From JANNYA01 sp031422315 (lineage in GTDB: Bacteria > Pseudomonadota > Gammaproteobacteria > Xanthomonadales > SZUA-5): a DNA stretch of 63,229 bases. The notes beneath the pieces are model-generated. The model saw only the letters and a list, made by a program, of their open reading frames with translations, searched no databases and had not been told where the DNA came from. Both the position numbers and the translations under genes were made by a program. The stretch lies in contig JANOQN010000031.1 in assembly GCA_031422315.1 (NCBI GenBank), positions 1 to 63,229 on the forward strand, given 5' to 3'. Shown here one piece after another: positions 45,156 to 54,260 of the stretch (positions within the stretch are counted from its first letter, which is position 1; each line of letters starts with the position of its first letter).

Positions 45156-46850
45156 ATGTTGGGTTTGCATTGGCTGGACTGGGCAACGATTGCTGCCTAT
45201 TTTGTAGTGGCAATCGGCATCGGCGTATGGGTTTCTAGAAAGTCTAAAAACAGCGCCGATTTCTTCATGGGTGGCCGACGCTTTGGCAAACTCTACACGA
45301 TATCCCATGCGCTCGGCACCGGTACTTCAAGCGAGCAGCCAGTTACTGTAGCTGGCGCCGCGTATGGCTTGGGCCTAGCCGGCATTTGGTACCAGTGGAT
45401 CTATTTGTTTGCCACGCCGTTTTATTGGCTGCTTGCTCCGCTCTATCGGCGCATGCGCATGGTTACGATGGGGGATTTTTTCGAGCATCGCTTTGGCAAG
45501 CCTGCAGCCTTGGCCTACACCGGGCTTGGTTTGTTTAACTTCATTGTCGGCATTGCGCTTATCTTGAAAGGCACTGCGTTAACCGTTGAGGCCATTAGCG
45601 GCGGCGCGCTGCCATTTACCTGGACGGTTTTGCTGATGACGCTCGGCTTTATTATCTATGCCATTTGGGGTGGCTTATTGGCGGCGGTGGCCAATGATTT
45701 GCTGCAAGGCGGGCTGATTATCGTGCTGTCCACCCTATTGCTGCCGTTCGCAATTTCCGCAGCTGGCGGTTGGGGCAATGTGCAGGCGCAGGTGCCGGAT
45801 GCCATGTGGAGCTTCGTTGCGCCCACTGAAGTCACGCTGTTATTTATTACGATGGTAGTGCTGAACGCGCTGACTGGCGTAGTGGTGGAGCCGCACCACA
45901 TGTCGGTTTGCGGGGCCGCGAAAAGTGAAATCGCTAGCCGCTCGGGTTGGACTTACGGCAATTTCATCAAGCGCTTGTTGACGCTGGCTTGGGCGGTTAC
46001 CGGAGTGCTGGCATTTTTGCTATTTCCGAATCTGGAGAATCGTGAGCACGCTTTTGGCACCATGGTGCAAGAATTGCTGCCCGCCGGCTTAGTCGGCTTG
46101 ATGATTGCTTGCATGGTGGCGGCAGTGAATAGCACCTGCTCTGCCTTTACCATTGGCGCGGGGGCGCTATTTACTCGCAACGTGTATGAAACTTATCTGC
46201 AGCAAAGCCCAACTGAAGCGCAGCGGATGCGCGTGGCTCGCTATTCCAGTGTCGTGGCAGTGGTGGCTGGCGTTGCGCTAGCGCTATTGTTGCCCAGCCT
46301 GATTGCCGGGCTGAAGCTTTTATGGACCAGCGCGGCAGCGTTCGGCATCGCGTTTTGGTGCGGCATTGTGTGGCCCAGAGCAAATCGCTATGGCATGTTC
46401 GCCAGCATATCGGTAGTGATTATCTGCATGTTGATCACCGGCAGGTTCGGGCTAAAGTGGGATTTGGAATATCAAATCTTGCTGTACTTGCCGCTCGGGT
46501 TTTTGACGATGATTTTAGCTAGCTTGCTTAGCCCTGCTGAGGATGCGCAACGCTTAGCGCATTTCTACGCAAGGTTAGATACGCCCGTGGGTTCAGAAGC
46601 CAGATTGCGCGATCAAAACGTCGCCTTTGATGATGATGCTGCCGAGTACGATTTGGCCGGATCACACAGCCAAGGTATCGAGCAGGGCCTGATCATTGCC
46701 GACTTGGGTAGATTGGGTGAGTTACGCAAACAGGGCAAGCTGACCCTTGCGCGCTATCGCGTCGATGCGCTCGGGTTTGCCGCCGCTTGGGGATTGGTGT
46801 TAGGAATTTTGGCGCTCGGTTTTACCGTGGCGCGGTTGGGTAGGGGTTGA
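45156..46850 (+). CDS. Sodium:solute symporter (SSS family)
   Basis: A 564-residue inner-membrane symporter with about 13 hydrophobic helices. Hallmarks: FFMGGRRFGKLYTISHALGTGTSSEQPVTVAGAAY, GMGDFFEHRFGKPAALAY-like stretch and NALTGVVVEPHHMSVCGAAKSEIASR. The C-terminal hydrophilic insert (about 465-530) precedes the last helix. It follows the glucuronidase after 2 bp. The neighbours suggest import of a glucuronide or free uronate, which would feed the cytoplasmic GH2. Confidence 0.92.
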   Translation: MLGLHWLDWATIAAYFVVAIGIGVWVSRKSKNSADFFMGGRRFGKLYTISHALGTGTSSEQPVTVAGAAYGLGLAGIWYQWIYLFATPFYWLLAPLYRRMRMVTMGDFFEHRFGKPAALAYTGLGLFNFIVGIALILKGTALTVEAISGGALPFTWTVLLMTLGFIIYAIWGGLLAAVANDLLQGGLIIVLSTLLLPFAISAAGGWGNVQAQVPDAMWSFVAPTEVTLLFITMVVLNALTGVVVEPHHMSVCGAAKSEIASRSGWTYGNFIKRLLTLAWAVTGVLAFLLFPNLENREHAFGTMVQELLPAGLVGLMIACMVAAVNSTCSAFTIGAGALFTRNVYETYLQQSPTEAQRMRVARYSSVVAVVAGVALALLLPSLIAGLKLLWTSAAAFGIAFWCGIVWPRANRYGMFASISVVIICMLITGRFGLKWDLEYQILLYLPLGFLTMILASLLSPAEDAQRLAHFYARLDTPVGSEARLRDQNVAFDDDAAEYDLAGSHSQGIEQGLIIADLGRLGELRKQGKLTLARYRVDALGFAAAWGLVLGILALGFTVARLGRG

Positions 46851-46851
46851 T

Positions 46852-48210
46852 ATGGACAAGATTGTTCTTGATAAATTGCTCAATCGGCGTCAATGGCTGC
46901 AGCAGGCTAGTTTGGCCGGCGCGAGTACATGCTTGCTCGGGGCAGGTTTAAGCGGATGTGCAATCGCGCCTTCAGCGGTGCCGCAAGCCAGTCAAGTCAG
47001 CAATAAAGCCACCGATCCAGCCACGCTTTTAGGCTTCGCTGATGATCCCAATGATCACTTAAACCCCGGCGCTAGCATCACAGCGCCGCTCATATTGGAG
47101 CGCTTAGCGCTACTGCGGCTTAACGATAACGAAGCCATGTTGATCGGCGATATAAAAGGCGGATTGCGCTGTTTTTTGCCTAGCAATAAGCGCTTTTTGG
47201 ATGATATTCCGGTATTTACTGGGCGTGTGCTGCCGTTTTTTCTAGGCCAGGACTTACGCAACATTGAAGCGCTGATTGAGCGCTGCTACCGCGCGAACTA
47301 CAAGCTCTCAGGTCTGCCATTTTGGAATGCGATCGGGCATATCGAAATGTTGGCTCTGGAGTGCATGGGCCAAGCTGCACAGCGTTCAGTAGCTGGGCTG
47401 CTGGGCGGTAAAAAACGTGAGCAAGTCGCGGTGTATATCTCGACGCGCGAACGAACCACCACGCCCGAGCAAGAAATCGATGAGTTTGTACTGCCGCGTT
47501 CGCAGCTAGTTGGCGCGCGCGCTTGCAAGCTGGGCATTGGCGGGCGCATGAACCGTAATGCGGATGCAGCACCCGGGCGCTCTGAGGCGCTGGTGGCGCG
47601 CGCACGAAAAATATTGGCCGATGATTTCACCATTTGCGTCGACGCCAACGGCAGTTACGATGCGAAAACCGCCATTGAAGTAGGCAAAATGCTCGAGAAC
47701 TACGGCGTTTGGTTTTTCGAAGAGCCGTGTCCGTTTGAAGAATTTGCCATGACCAAGCAAGTGGCTGATGCAGTCAATATTCCGATTGCCGGCGGCGAGC
47801 AAGATGCCTCTATGGCCAAGTGGCGCTGGCTGATCGCTGAGCGTGCACACGATATAGTGCAACCGGATCTGTTTTATGCGGGCGGCTTTTTGCGCTCGCT
47901 TAAAGTGGCGAAAATGGCCGCCAATGCGGGCTTGGCCTGCGTGCCGCACGCGCCGCGCGCGCATGCCGGCGCGGCTACGCTGCTGCAGTTTGTGGCGCTT
48001 TTAGATAAACCTGGCGAGTTTCATGAGTTCTCCGCCAAAGCAGTCGGAAAATCTGGCCCCTATGGCTACACGCCGGAATTGAAGATAGTCGATGGTGAAA
48101 TCAAAATACCCGATGGTCCAGGCTTTGGCTTGCAGTACGATGAAACGCAGCTGCGGCAAATAGGCACGCCAATATCGTTTGATGTGCCAGCCATATCTGA
48201 GGATAATTAA
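46852..48210 (+). CDS. Exported enolase-superfamily (mandelate racemase-like) lipoprotein
   Basis: A 452-residue enolase-superfamily enzyme preceded by a signal sequence: twin arginine NRRQWLQQ (about 12-19), hydrophobic core and lipobox LSGC (about 33-36). It is therefore likely Tat-exported and lipid-anchored in the periplasm. Catalytic-site candidates are KLGIGGR (Lys on the second strand), CVDANGSYD (metal Asp), FFEEPCP and AGGEQD (metal Glu), and PHAPRAH (His). It is probably a sugar-acid dehydratase; substrate unknown. It lies 1 bp after the SSS gene and directly before the TRAP genes, which could import its product. Confidence 0.87.
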   Translation: MDKIVLDKLLNRRQWLQQASLAGASTCLLGAGLSGCAIAPSAVPQASQVSNKATDPATLLGFADDPNDHLNPGASITAPLILERLALLRLNDNEAMLIGDIKGGLRCFLPSNKRFLDDIPVFTGRVLPFFLGQDLRNIEALIERCYRANYKLSGLPFWNAIGHIEMLALECMGQAAQRSVAGLLGGKKREQVAVYISTRERTTTPEQEIDEFVLPRSQLVGARACKLGIGGRMNRNADAAPGRSEALVARARKILADDFTICVDANGSYDAKTAIEVGKMLENYGVWFFEEPCPFEEFAMTKQVADAVNIPIAGGEQDASMAKWRWLIAERAHDIVQPDLFYAGGFLRSLKVAKMAANAGLACVPHAPRAHAGAATLLQFVALLDKPGEFHEFSAKAVGKSGPYGYTPELKIVDGEIKIPDGPGFGLQYDETQLRQIGTPISFDVPAISEDN

Positions 48211-49257
48211 ATGCGAGCTGCTAAGTTTTTCGCATGGATGGCGTTGCCTGCTGGGCTGCTGTTGCTCTGGCTCATTTTATATGCGCAAAGCCCTACGGCT
48301 AAGGCCAAAGTGCTGCGCTTGGCGCATGTGCTGAACGCCGAACACCCAGTCCATTTGGGCATGCAGGCTTTCGCGGACGAACTCGCAAAGCTATCCAATG
48401 GGAAACTTAAAGTTGAGCTTTACGCCGATGCCAAGTTAGGCACCGAACGGGAATTGCTTGAATTGTTGCAGATCGGCAGTGTCGCGATGACTAAGGTTTC
48501 GGCGGGCCAACTTGAGGCGTTTGCGCCAGAATTTGCGCTGTTTTCGCTGCCCTATTTGTTTGATAACGGCGCGCATTTTTGGCGCTTTGCTGAAAGCCAA
48601 TCCGGGCAAAGCATGCTAGCCGCCGCTGAGCGTTTTCGGCTGCGCGGCTTGAGCTTTTATGATGCCGGTGCGCGCAGTTTTTATTTCGGGCGCAACATGT
48701 TGACTACGGTTAAGCACCCGGATGATCTTAAAGGCCTGGCGCTGCGGGTTATGCCCAGCCAAAGCGCAATGGCGATGGTGGAAGCATTTGGCGCAAAGCC
48801 CGTTCCCATTCCATTTGGCGAGCTTTATTCAGCGCTCGACACCGGCGCGGTGGATGGCGCCGAAAACAATGCGCCATCGCTGTTTAGCTCTCGCCAATAT
48901 GAAGTTGCCAGCAGCTACAGTTTAAATCAGCATACGATCTTGCCTGACGTGCTGATTATCGGCACGCCAACCTGGCAGCGCTTGAGCGAAACCGAGCGTG
49001 GCTGGGTGCAGCAGGCCGCTGCGTATTCAAGCGTGCGTCAGCAGGGATTTTGGCAAATTTCCGAGCGTACGAGTTTGGCGCAAATGCAGGCAAAGGGCTT
49101 CGCCGTGCATCAGGATGTTGATCGTGCAGCATTTCGAGAACGCGCGCAGGTGGTTTATCAGCGCCCTGAGTTTCAACTTTCGGAGATACTCAAATTGCAA
49201 AGTGAAGTAGCACGACTGCGCGCATCTGCTGATACATCAATCGAATCAAACCCATGA
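48211..49257 (+). CDS. dctP: TRAP transporter substrate-binding protein DctP
   Basis: A 348-residue DctP-family periplasmic binding protein with an N-terminal hydrophobic segment (about 8-27). Typical motifs are VLRLAHVLNAEHPVHLGMQAFADEL, DLKGLALRVMPS with the Arg that usually contacts the ligand carboxylate, and GELYSALDTGAVDGAENN. Relatives bind uronates and other sugar acids. It starts directly after the enolase-superfamily lipoprotein and overlaps dctQ by 4 bp. Confidence 0.94.
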   Translation: MRAAKFFAWMALPAGLLLLWLILYAQSPTAKAKVLRLAHVLNAEHPVHLGMQAFADELAKLSNGKLKVELYADAKLGTERELLELLQIGSVAMTKVSAGQLEAFAPEFALFSLPYLFDNGAHFWRFAESQSGQSMLAAAERFRLRGLSFYDAGARSFYFGRNMLTTVKHPDDLKGLALRVMPSQSAMAMVEAFGAKPVPIPFGELYSALDTGAVDGAENNAPSLFSSRQYEVASSYSLNQHTILPDVLIIGTPTWQRLSETERGWVQQAAAYSSVRQQGFWQISERTSLAQMQAKGFAVHQDVDRAAFRERAQVVYQRPEFQLSEILKLQSEVARLRASADTSIESNP

Positions 49258-49823
49258 GCGTTCTACAATCCATCAACGCCATAATGGAGCGCTGGCTTGG
49301 CCGCTTTTTAATCAGCCTGACGGTTGTAATGATCGCGACTGTTTTGTGGCAGGTATTGACACGTTTGTTGGCCCGCATTGCGGTGCATCATCAATGGGCG
49401 CTGCAGCTTGCGCCCAGCAAATGGACCGAAGAGCTTGCCAGCTTTTTGTTGGCTTGGATCGCACTGTTGGGCGGCAGCCTGGCACTGCGGCGGGGTGAAC
49501 ATATGGGCTATGACTCGCTCTATCTGGATTTCGGATTCCAGGGCCGTGCGCGCTGCCTGAGATTTGTGCAGCTGTGCGTGATTTTGTTTGGCGGCTTATT
49601 GCTTATTGGCGGCGCAATGTTGGTCAGCATGACGCTCGAGCTAGAGCAAACCACGCCCGCGCTGCGCTGGCCGATGGGTTTGGTTTATCTTGCCGCGCCG
49701 CTGAGTGGCTTGCTGATCATTTGTTTTGCCTGCGAGCGGGTTTATCTAGCAGAGTCCGAAGAAGAACTGCTTATGCAATCCGCTACTAGCGCTGACCGAG
49801 CAAATACTGGTGTGCACACATGA
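49254..49823 (+). CDS. dctQ: TRAP transporter small permease DctQ
   Basis: A 189-residue protein with four hydrophobic helices and the DctQ pattern WTEELASFLLAWIALLGGSLALRRGEHMGYD. It is the small membrane subunit of the sodium-driven TRAP transporter. It overlaps dctP and dctM by 4 bp each, so the three are translationally coupled. Confidence 0.94.
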   Translation: MSVLQSINAIMERWLGRFLISLTVVMIATVLWQVLTRLLARIAVHHQWALQLAPSKWTEELASFLLAWIALLGGSLALRRGEHMGYDSLYLDFGFQGRARCLRFVQLCVILFGGLLLIGGAMLVSMTLELEQTTPALRWPMGLVYLAAPLSGLLIICFACERVYLAESEEELLMQSATSADRANTGVHT

Positions 49824-51139
49824 CGCTTGCCTTGCTTGCCGGTGTGTTTACCCTGCTATTGCTACTTCGAATTCCGGTGGCGATCGCGATTGGCCTATCG
49901 GCTTTCGCCACCATGCTAGTCGACTTGCCAGCGCTAGCCGCCGCAACCACGCTCGCGCAGCGCAGCGTAACCAGCGCATTTACCTTTACGCTGTTGGCGA
50001 TTCCGCTGTTTATTCTTTCGGGCAAGCTATTAGCGGCCGGTGGCGTAGCGCAGCGTTTGGTGCGCTTTGCTCGGGCAGCGGTGGGCTGGATGCCGGGTGG
50101 TTTAGCGGTGACCAATGTGTTCGCCAACTTGTTGTTTGGCTCGATTACCGGATCCGCCGCTGCAACTACTTCTGGCATCGGCGGCTTTATGATTCCGGCA
50201 ATGAAGGCTGAGGGTTATCCGCGAGGCTTTGCCGCAGCGCTGACCGCGACGGCCGCCACCACCGGGCTTTTGCTGCCGCCATCTAATGTGCTCATCGTTT
50301 ACGCCATGGTGGCTGGCGGCGTGTCGGTCGGCGCATTATTTTTAGCGGGCTATTTGCCCGGATTATTGTTATGTAGCTTATTGGTTATCGTGGCTGCATG
50401 GATGTCTAAAGCCGGTGGCTACGGCAAGCGCGATCAATTTCCAGGCTGGCGCGCATTGTTGCAGAGCGCGCTTGGCATCTTGCCGAGTTTTATCCTACTG
50501 CTGATTGTTATGGGTGGTATCGTCAGCGGTTTATTTACCGCTACCGAGGCTTCGGCCATTGCGGTGCTGTACGCATTGATCCTGGTCTTGGGCGTGTACC
50601 GAGAGATTGGCTTTCGGCAGTTGCCACAGCTGCTATTGGAAACCGCCTCCACCACCGGCATGGTGTTTATGTTGATTGGCACTTCGGTCGCGCTGGCGTG
50701 GGTGTTTGCCTATGCCAATGTGCCAGAGCTGATTGCGCAGTGGGTCGGCGTGCTAAAGGAGCATCCATGGGCGGTGTTGCTGGCGATCAACGTGATTTTA
50801 TTGTTGGTAGGAACCTTTTTAGACGTTACACCCGGCGTGCTTATTTTTACGCCCATATTTTTGCCGCTAATGGTTGGCCTGGCACCGGAATTTGGTTTGA
50901 CTGGCGATGAAATGCGCTATCACTTCGGCATCGTGCTGGTGTTTAATCTATGCTTAGGTTTGGTATCACCGCCGGCTGGCACGACGCTTTTCATCGGCGC
51001 CAGTATTGCCAAGTGCTCATTATCAGAGTTAAACCGGCCGCTGATTCCCATATTTGCCACCGGCGTGATTGCGCTGCTTATTGTTAGCTACACCCCGAGC
51101 TTGACACTGTGGTTGCCTAGGTTTTGGGGCTTGTTGTAG
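49820..51139 (+). CDS. dctM: TRAP transporter large permease DctM
   Basis: A 439-residue large permease with about 11-12 helices. Family motifs are LLLRIPVAIAIGLSAFATMLVD, NVFANLLFGSITGSAAATTSGIGGFMIPAMKAEGYPRGFAAALTATAAT and LGLVSPPAGTTLFIGASIA. It forms the translocation pathway. It is the last gene of the manD operon. The receptor gene starts 409 bp further on. Confidence 0.95.
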   Translation: MTLALLAGVFTLLLLLRIPVAIAIGLSAFATMLVDLPALAAATTLAQRSVTSAFTFTLLAIPLFILSGKLLAAGGVAQRLVRFARAAVGWMPGGLAVTNVFANLLFGSITGSAAATTSGIGGFMIPAMKAEGYPRGFAAALTATAATTGLLLPPSNVLIVYAMVAGGVSVGALFLAGYLPGLLLCSLLVIVAAWMSKAGGYGKRDQFPGWRALLQSALGILPSFILLLIVMGGIVSGLFTATEASAIAVLYALILVLGVYREIGFRQLPQLLLETASTTGMVFMLIGTSVALAWVFAYANVPELIAQWVGVLKEHPWAVLLAINVILLLVGTFLDVTPGVLIFTPIFLPLMVGLAPEFGLTGDEMRYHFGIVLVFNLCLGLVSPPAGTTLFIGASIAKCSLSELNRPLIPIFATGVIALLIVSYTPSLTLWLPRFWGLL

Positions 51140-51156
51140 CGGGAGTTTGTTTTAAA

Positions 51157-51170
51157 TTGGTAATACCGAA
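51157..51170. promoter_or_regulatory. Second GGTAATACC palindrome (putative distal operator)
   Basis: TTGGTAATACCGAA lies 17 bp after the dctM stop. Its core GGTAATACC (51159-51167) is identical to the palindrome in the receptor promoter at 51471-51484, about 314 bp downstream. The spacing would allow looping by a FCD-type GntR dimer of dimers. This is inference from sequence only. Confidence 0.5.
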
Positions 51171-51193
51171 ATCAAACTGGTCGCGAACGGCTT

Positions 51194-51383
51194 ACCCTCT
51201 CCCCAACCCCTCTCCCATAAAGGGAGAGGGGCTAAAAGCGACTTAGGGGTCGACAGAGCCTCTAACTGCTCCCCTCTCCCTTGATGGGAGAGGGGCTGGG
51301 GGAGAGGGTGTTCAGGCTAAAAGTGTACCTAGAGGACGGTTAGCCAGCTCTTCATGGGAGAGGGGTTGGGGGAGAGGGTGTTA
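51194..51383. repeat. Three C-rich/G-rich palindromic repeats
   Basis: Three units of the CCCTCTCCC/GGGAGAGGG class occur at 51194-51232, 51268-51312 and 51353-51383. The first is an inverted repeat around TATAAAG-like sequence and the second around TTGAT; the third is one half. They are similar in base pattern to the arms flanking the DUF559 gene. They fill much of the 409-bp gap between dctM and the receptor gene and could also act as weak terminators for the operon. Confidence 0.82.
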
Positions 51384-51460
51384 GGTGCCTTGAACCACAG
51401 AATTTCCACCAAAGCGTACTTTGGATATTGCACCGCACAATCGAAAGTTTTCGTTAATGC

Positions 51461-51489
51461 TTGACTAAGACTGGTAATACCAATAAATT
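51461..51489 (+). promoter_or_regulatory. Promoter with operator inside the spacer (TonB receptor gene)
   Basis: TTGACT (51461-51466) and TAAATT (51484-51489) are separated by exactly 17 bp. A perfect 11-bp palindrome TGGTAATACCA (51472-51482) fills most of the spacer, so a bound repressor would block RNA polymerase. The palindrome fits the TGGT-N3-ACCA type of FadR/UxuR-like regulators. It is about 60 bp upstream of the receptor ATG. Confidence 0.68.
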
Positions 51490-51548
51490 AGAGCGGTAAC
51501 TCCAATTGCTGTTTTGTTACCCACTTGGCACTTCATCAGAGGAAAAGT

Positions 51549-54248
51549 ATGAAAAAGACAGCACTTGTTAAGCGTTCAATCACCATCGCCATTGCCTTTA
51601 CTCTGCAAGGATTTGCCAGCGTGGGTAGCGCGCAAAGTACCGGGACAACCTCCGCGAACACTGCCGACGCCGAAGCCAAAGAACTTGACGCGGTCAAAGT
51701 CGTCGGTGTGCGCGGCGCAATTTTTTCAGCGCGCACCCAAGAGCGAGAGCGCGCCAATATTGTCAGCATCGTAACCTCCGATGATGTCGGCCAATTTCCA
51801 GATCAATCGGTCGCGGAATCGCTACAGCGCGTTTCAGGTATTTCGGTAGATCGCGATGCGGGTGAAGCGCGCCGCGTTAACGTGCGCGGCCTGGGTCCTT
51901 TGTTTAATCCGGTTCGCGTCAACGGTGCCACCATCGGCAGCTCGGATACCGATCGCGACGCAGTTGTCGATGTATTGCCTAATGATTTGTTGGGCAATTT
52001 AGAAGTCTCGAAAACCCTAACCCCGGATATGGATGCCGATGCGATTGGCGGATCGATCAATCTAGTGCCAATCGATCCGTTCGAGCGCAAGGCCGGCGGC
52101 ACTTTACGTTTGGAAGCTAACCAACAAGACTACTCGGGTAAAACCATTCCCAAGGCCAGCGCGCTATACACCGGCGCTTCGGATCTAAGCAGCGGTGGGC
52201 GGCTTGGCTTTACGCTAGCAGCCAGCTATGCCGAGCGCGAACTGGAAGGCGATGTGTTTCGCAATCGTGATACACCCGTGTTAAGCCGCGTTGGGCAAGA
52301 CTGCACTGCTCCATCGCCGGATTGCTTTTTGCGTTCAGTTCGCGCTGAGCAGCGCTTTGATCAAAGCGAGCGCGAGCGGCTTGGTTTTGCCGGCAGCTTA
52401 AATCTGCAAACCGAAGGCGGTAGCGAGCTATTTCTTCGGCTCATTCACAGTGAATTTAACCGCGTTGATTCGCAGTTTACTAATCGCTATCAGTTAGGTG
52501 CAGGCAGTGCAACGGCTATCGGCCCGCGCTCTGGCACGTTCCGCAATGCCGAATTGCGCAAACAAGCCACCTTCTTGACACGCGATGAGCAAACCCAGCT
52601 GTTGCAGCTCGGCGGCAAACATAGCTGGGATAATTGGTCGCTCGACTATATGGCCGCGGCCAGCAAGAACGAGCTGGAAATTCCTGAACAATTGACCGGG
52701 CGCTTTCGCATTCGCGGCATCAATGCCGATGTACAGCAAACCAGCAGCTTCATTTTGGTTAATCCCAGAGCCGGTACCGCAGCAACGTCTGACCCTGCAA
52801 ACCTGGCCAACTATGCATTTGATAACTTGACCAAGGTTTCAGAAGCAAGAGAAGATGAAGTCGGCACCGCCAAAATCGATCTGACCCGTAGTTTCGAGTT
52901 GAACGAGCAAACTGGTTATTTTAAATTTGGCGCAAAAACCAATCGACGCGATAAAGTTACCAATCGCGATGAGCGCTCCGGCAACCCGAGTGGCACCGGT
53001 GGCATTGCTGCAACCAATTTGGGTACGCTGGCAACCTTTAGCCCAGATACGCGCATTACCGGCTTTGGTGTACAACCAACAGCCAATGCCGCAGCAACGC
53101 TATTTCGCAGCGCGCTCGGCGCGCTAGGTGATCAAGTCGGTGCCAGCAACGCGCAAGATTATTCCGTACAAGAAGACGTAGACGCGCTTTATGCCATGGC
53201 TAATTTGGACATCAGCGAAAGCTTTAGTGTTTACGGCGGCTTTCGCTATGAAGACACCACCTGGATTACCAGCGGTAGTGAAGTGGAAACATTTGATCCG
53301 CTGGTTGGCAGTGATGTATTGACTGTCAATCCGATTCGTGGCGTCGAAAACACCTACAGCGATGTGCTGCCCAGCCTGCACGCGCGCTGGCTGCCGTCTG
53401 ATAACACCATCATGTGGGCCTCGTTTAGCACAGCGCTCGTGCGCCCGAATTTTGATGAAGGCTCGGCGACTAGAAGCGTGAGCACGCGTGAAATTTTAGG
53501 CTCGCCAGGGCGATTTCAGCGCAGCTTGAGTGGCGGTAATCCGCTGCTTGATCCGCTCAAAGCAAAACAGTTTGACCTGCTTTTTGGCTGGTATCCAAGC
53601 GACACAACTTACCTGTCAGCAGGGCTTTTTTACAAAGATATTTCCGACTTTTACGTGGCCGGCAATTTTATTGGTGCCGACGTTGCGCGCTTGGGCTTGC
53701 CAGTGGGTAATGGCACACGAACCGGCGGATTTGATTCGGCTAGCGTGATATTAAATGGTGACAATGCTTCCGTACGCGGCGCTGAGTTGGCATTCGAGCA
53801 AGCCTTTGTCAATTTACCGGGCTGGTATTCAGGACTATTTGTTTCCGGCAACTTGACAGTGCTCGATAGTAAATCTGACGTTGGCATATTGCGACCAGGT
53901 GAAAGTTTGCCGCTGGTCGATCAGGCTGATCGCATTGCCAATCTATCGCTAGGCTGGGAAAATGAGGTGTTTACTGCGCGCGTGTCAGGCAATTATCGCA
54001 GCGAACAGCTAGATGTTATTGCCAGCAACCCGCAGCTAGATCAGGTATTGCAAGACTTTTTTGGGCTTGATCTGAATTTGCGCTACAACCTTGCCGATGA
54101 TTGGCAGGTTTATTTTGACGCCAGCAATTTGACCAATCGAAAGGATGTGACGGTGTTCAGAGGTGATGCAGCAGGTGGGTTTCCAGCCGATGAAGCAGTC
54201 AATGATTTTGGCAGAAGCTTCGGGCTTGGCGTGCGCTGGAATTTTTGA
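51549..54248 (+). CDS. TonB-dependent receptor
   Basis: An 899-residue outer-membrane receptor. A signal peptide (about 1-29, ending GSAQ) is followed by a plug domain with FPDQSVAESLQRVSGISVDRD and RRVNVRGLGPLFNPVRVNGA, and DADAIGGSINLV at the plug/barrel border; the beta-barrel ends in a terminal Phe (VRWNF). The plug type is common in xanthomonads and other carbohydrate utilisers. The start at 51549 has RBS GAGGAAAA; the longer ORF begins 24 bp earlier. It is followed after 12 bp by the exported dehydratase, so it probably imports uronic-acid oligomers. Confidence 0.94.
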   Translation: MKKTALVKRSITIAIAFTLQGFASVGSAQSTGTTSANTADAEAKELDAVKVVGVRGAIFSARTQERERANIVSIVTSDDVGQFPDQSVAESLQRVSGISVDRDAGEARRVNVRGLGPLFNPVRVNGATIGSSDTDRDAVVDVLPNDLLGNLEVSKTLTPDMDADAIGGSINLVPIDPFERKAGGTLRLEANQQDYSGKTIPKASALYTGASDLSSGGRLGFTLAASYAERELEGDVFRNRDTPVLSRVGQDCTAPSPDCFLRSVRAEQRFDQSERERLGFAGSLNLQTEGGSELFLRLIHSEFNRVDSQFTNRYQLGAGSATAIGPRSGTFRNAELRKQATFLTRDEQTQLLQLGGKHSWDNWSLDYMAAASKNELEIPEQLTGRFRIRGINADVQQTSSFILVNPRAGTAATSDPANLANYAFDNLTKVSEAREDEVGTAKIDLTRSFELNEQTGYFKFGAKTNRRDKVTNRDERSGNPSGTGGIAATNLGTLATFSPDTRITGFGVQPTANAAATLFRSALGALGDQVGASNAQDYSVQEDVDALYAMANLDISESFSVYGGFRYEDTTWITSGSEVETFDPLVGSDVLTVNPIRGVENTYSDVLPSLHARWLPSDNTIMWASFSTALVRPNFDEGSATRSVSTREILGSPGRFQRSLSGGNPLLDPLKAKQFDLLFGWYPSDTTYLSAGLFYKDISDFYVAGNFIGADVARLGLPVGNGTRTGGFDSASVILNGDNASVRGAELAFEQAFVNLPGWYSGLFVSGNLTVLDSKSDVGILRPGESLPLVDQADRIANLSLGWENEVFTARVSGNYRSEQLDVIASNPQLDQVLQDFFGLDLNLRYNLADDWQVYFDASNLTNRKDVTVFRGDAAGGFPADEAVNDFGRSFGLGVRWNF

Positions 54249-54260
54249 TGGCCATTTTTA

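Noticed and set aside
51140..51548. Small genes in the dctM-receptor gap
   Set aside because: The gap is explained by palindromic repeats, two operator-like palindromes and a promoter. No frame has an RBS or coding character.
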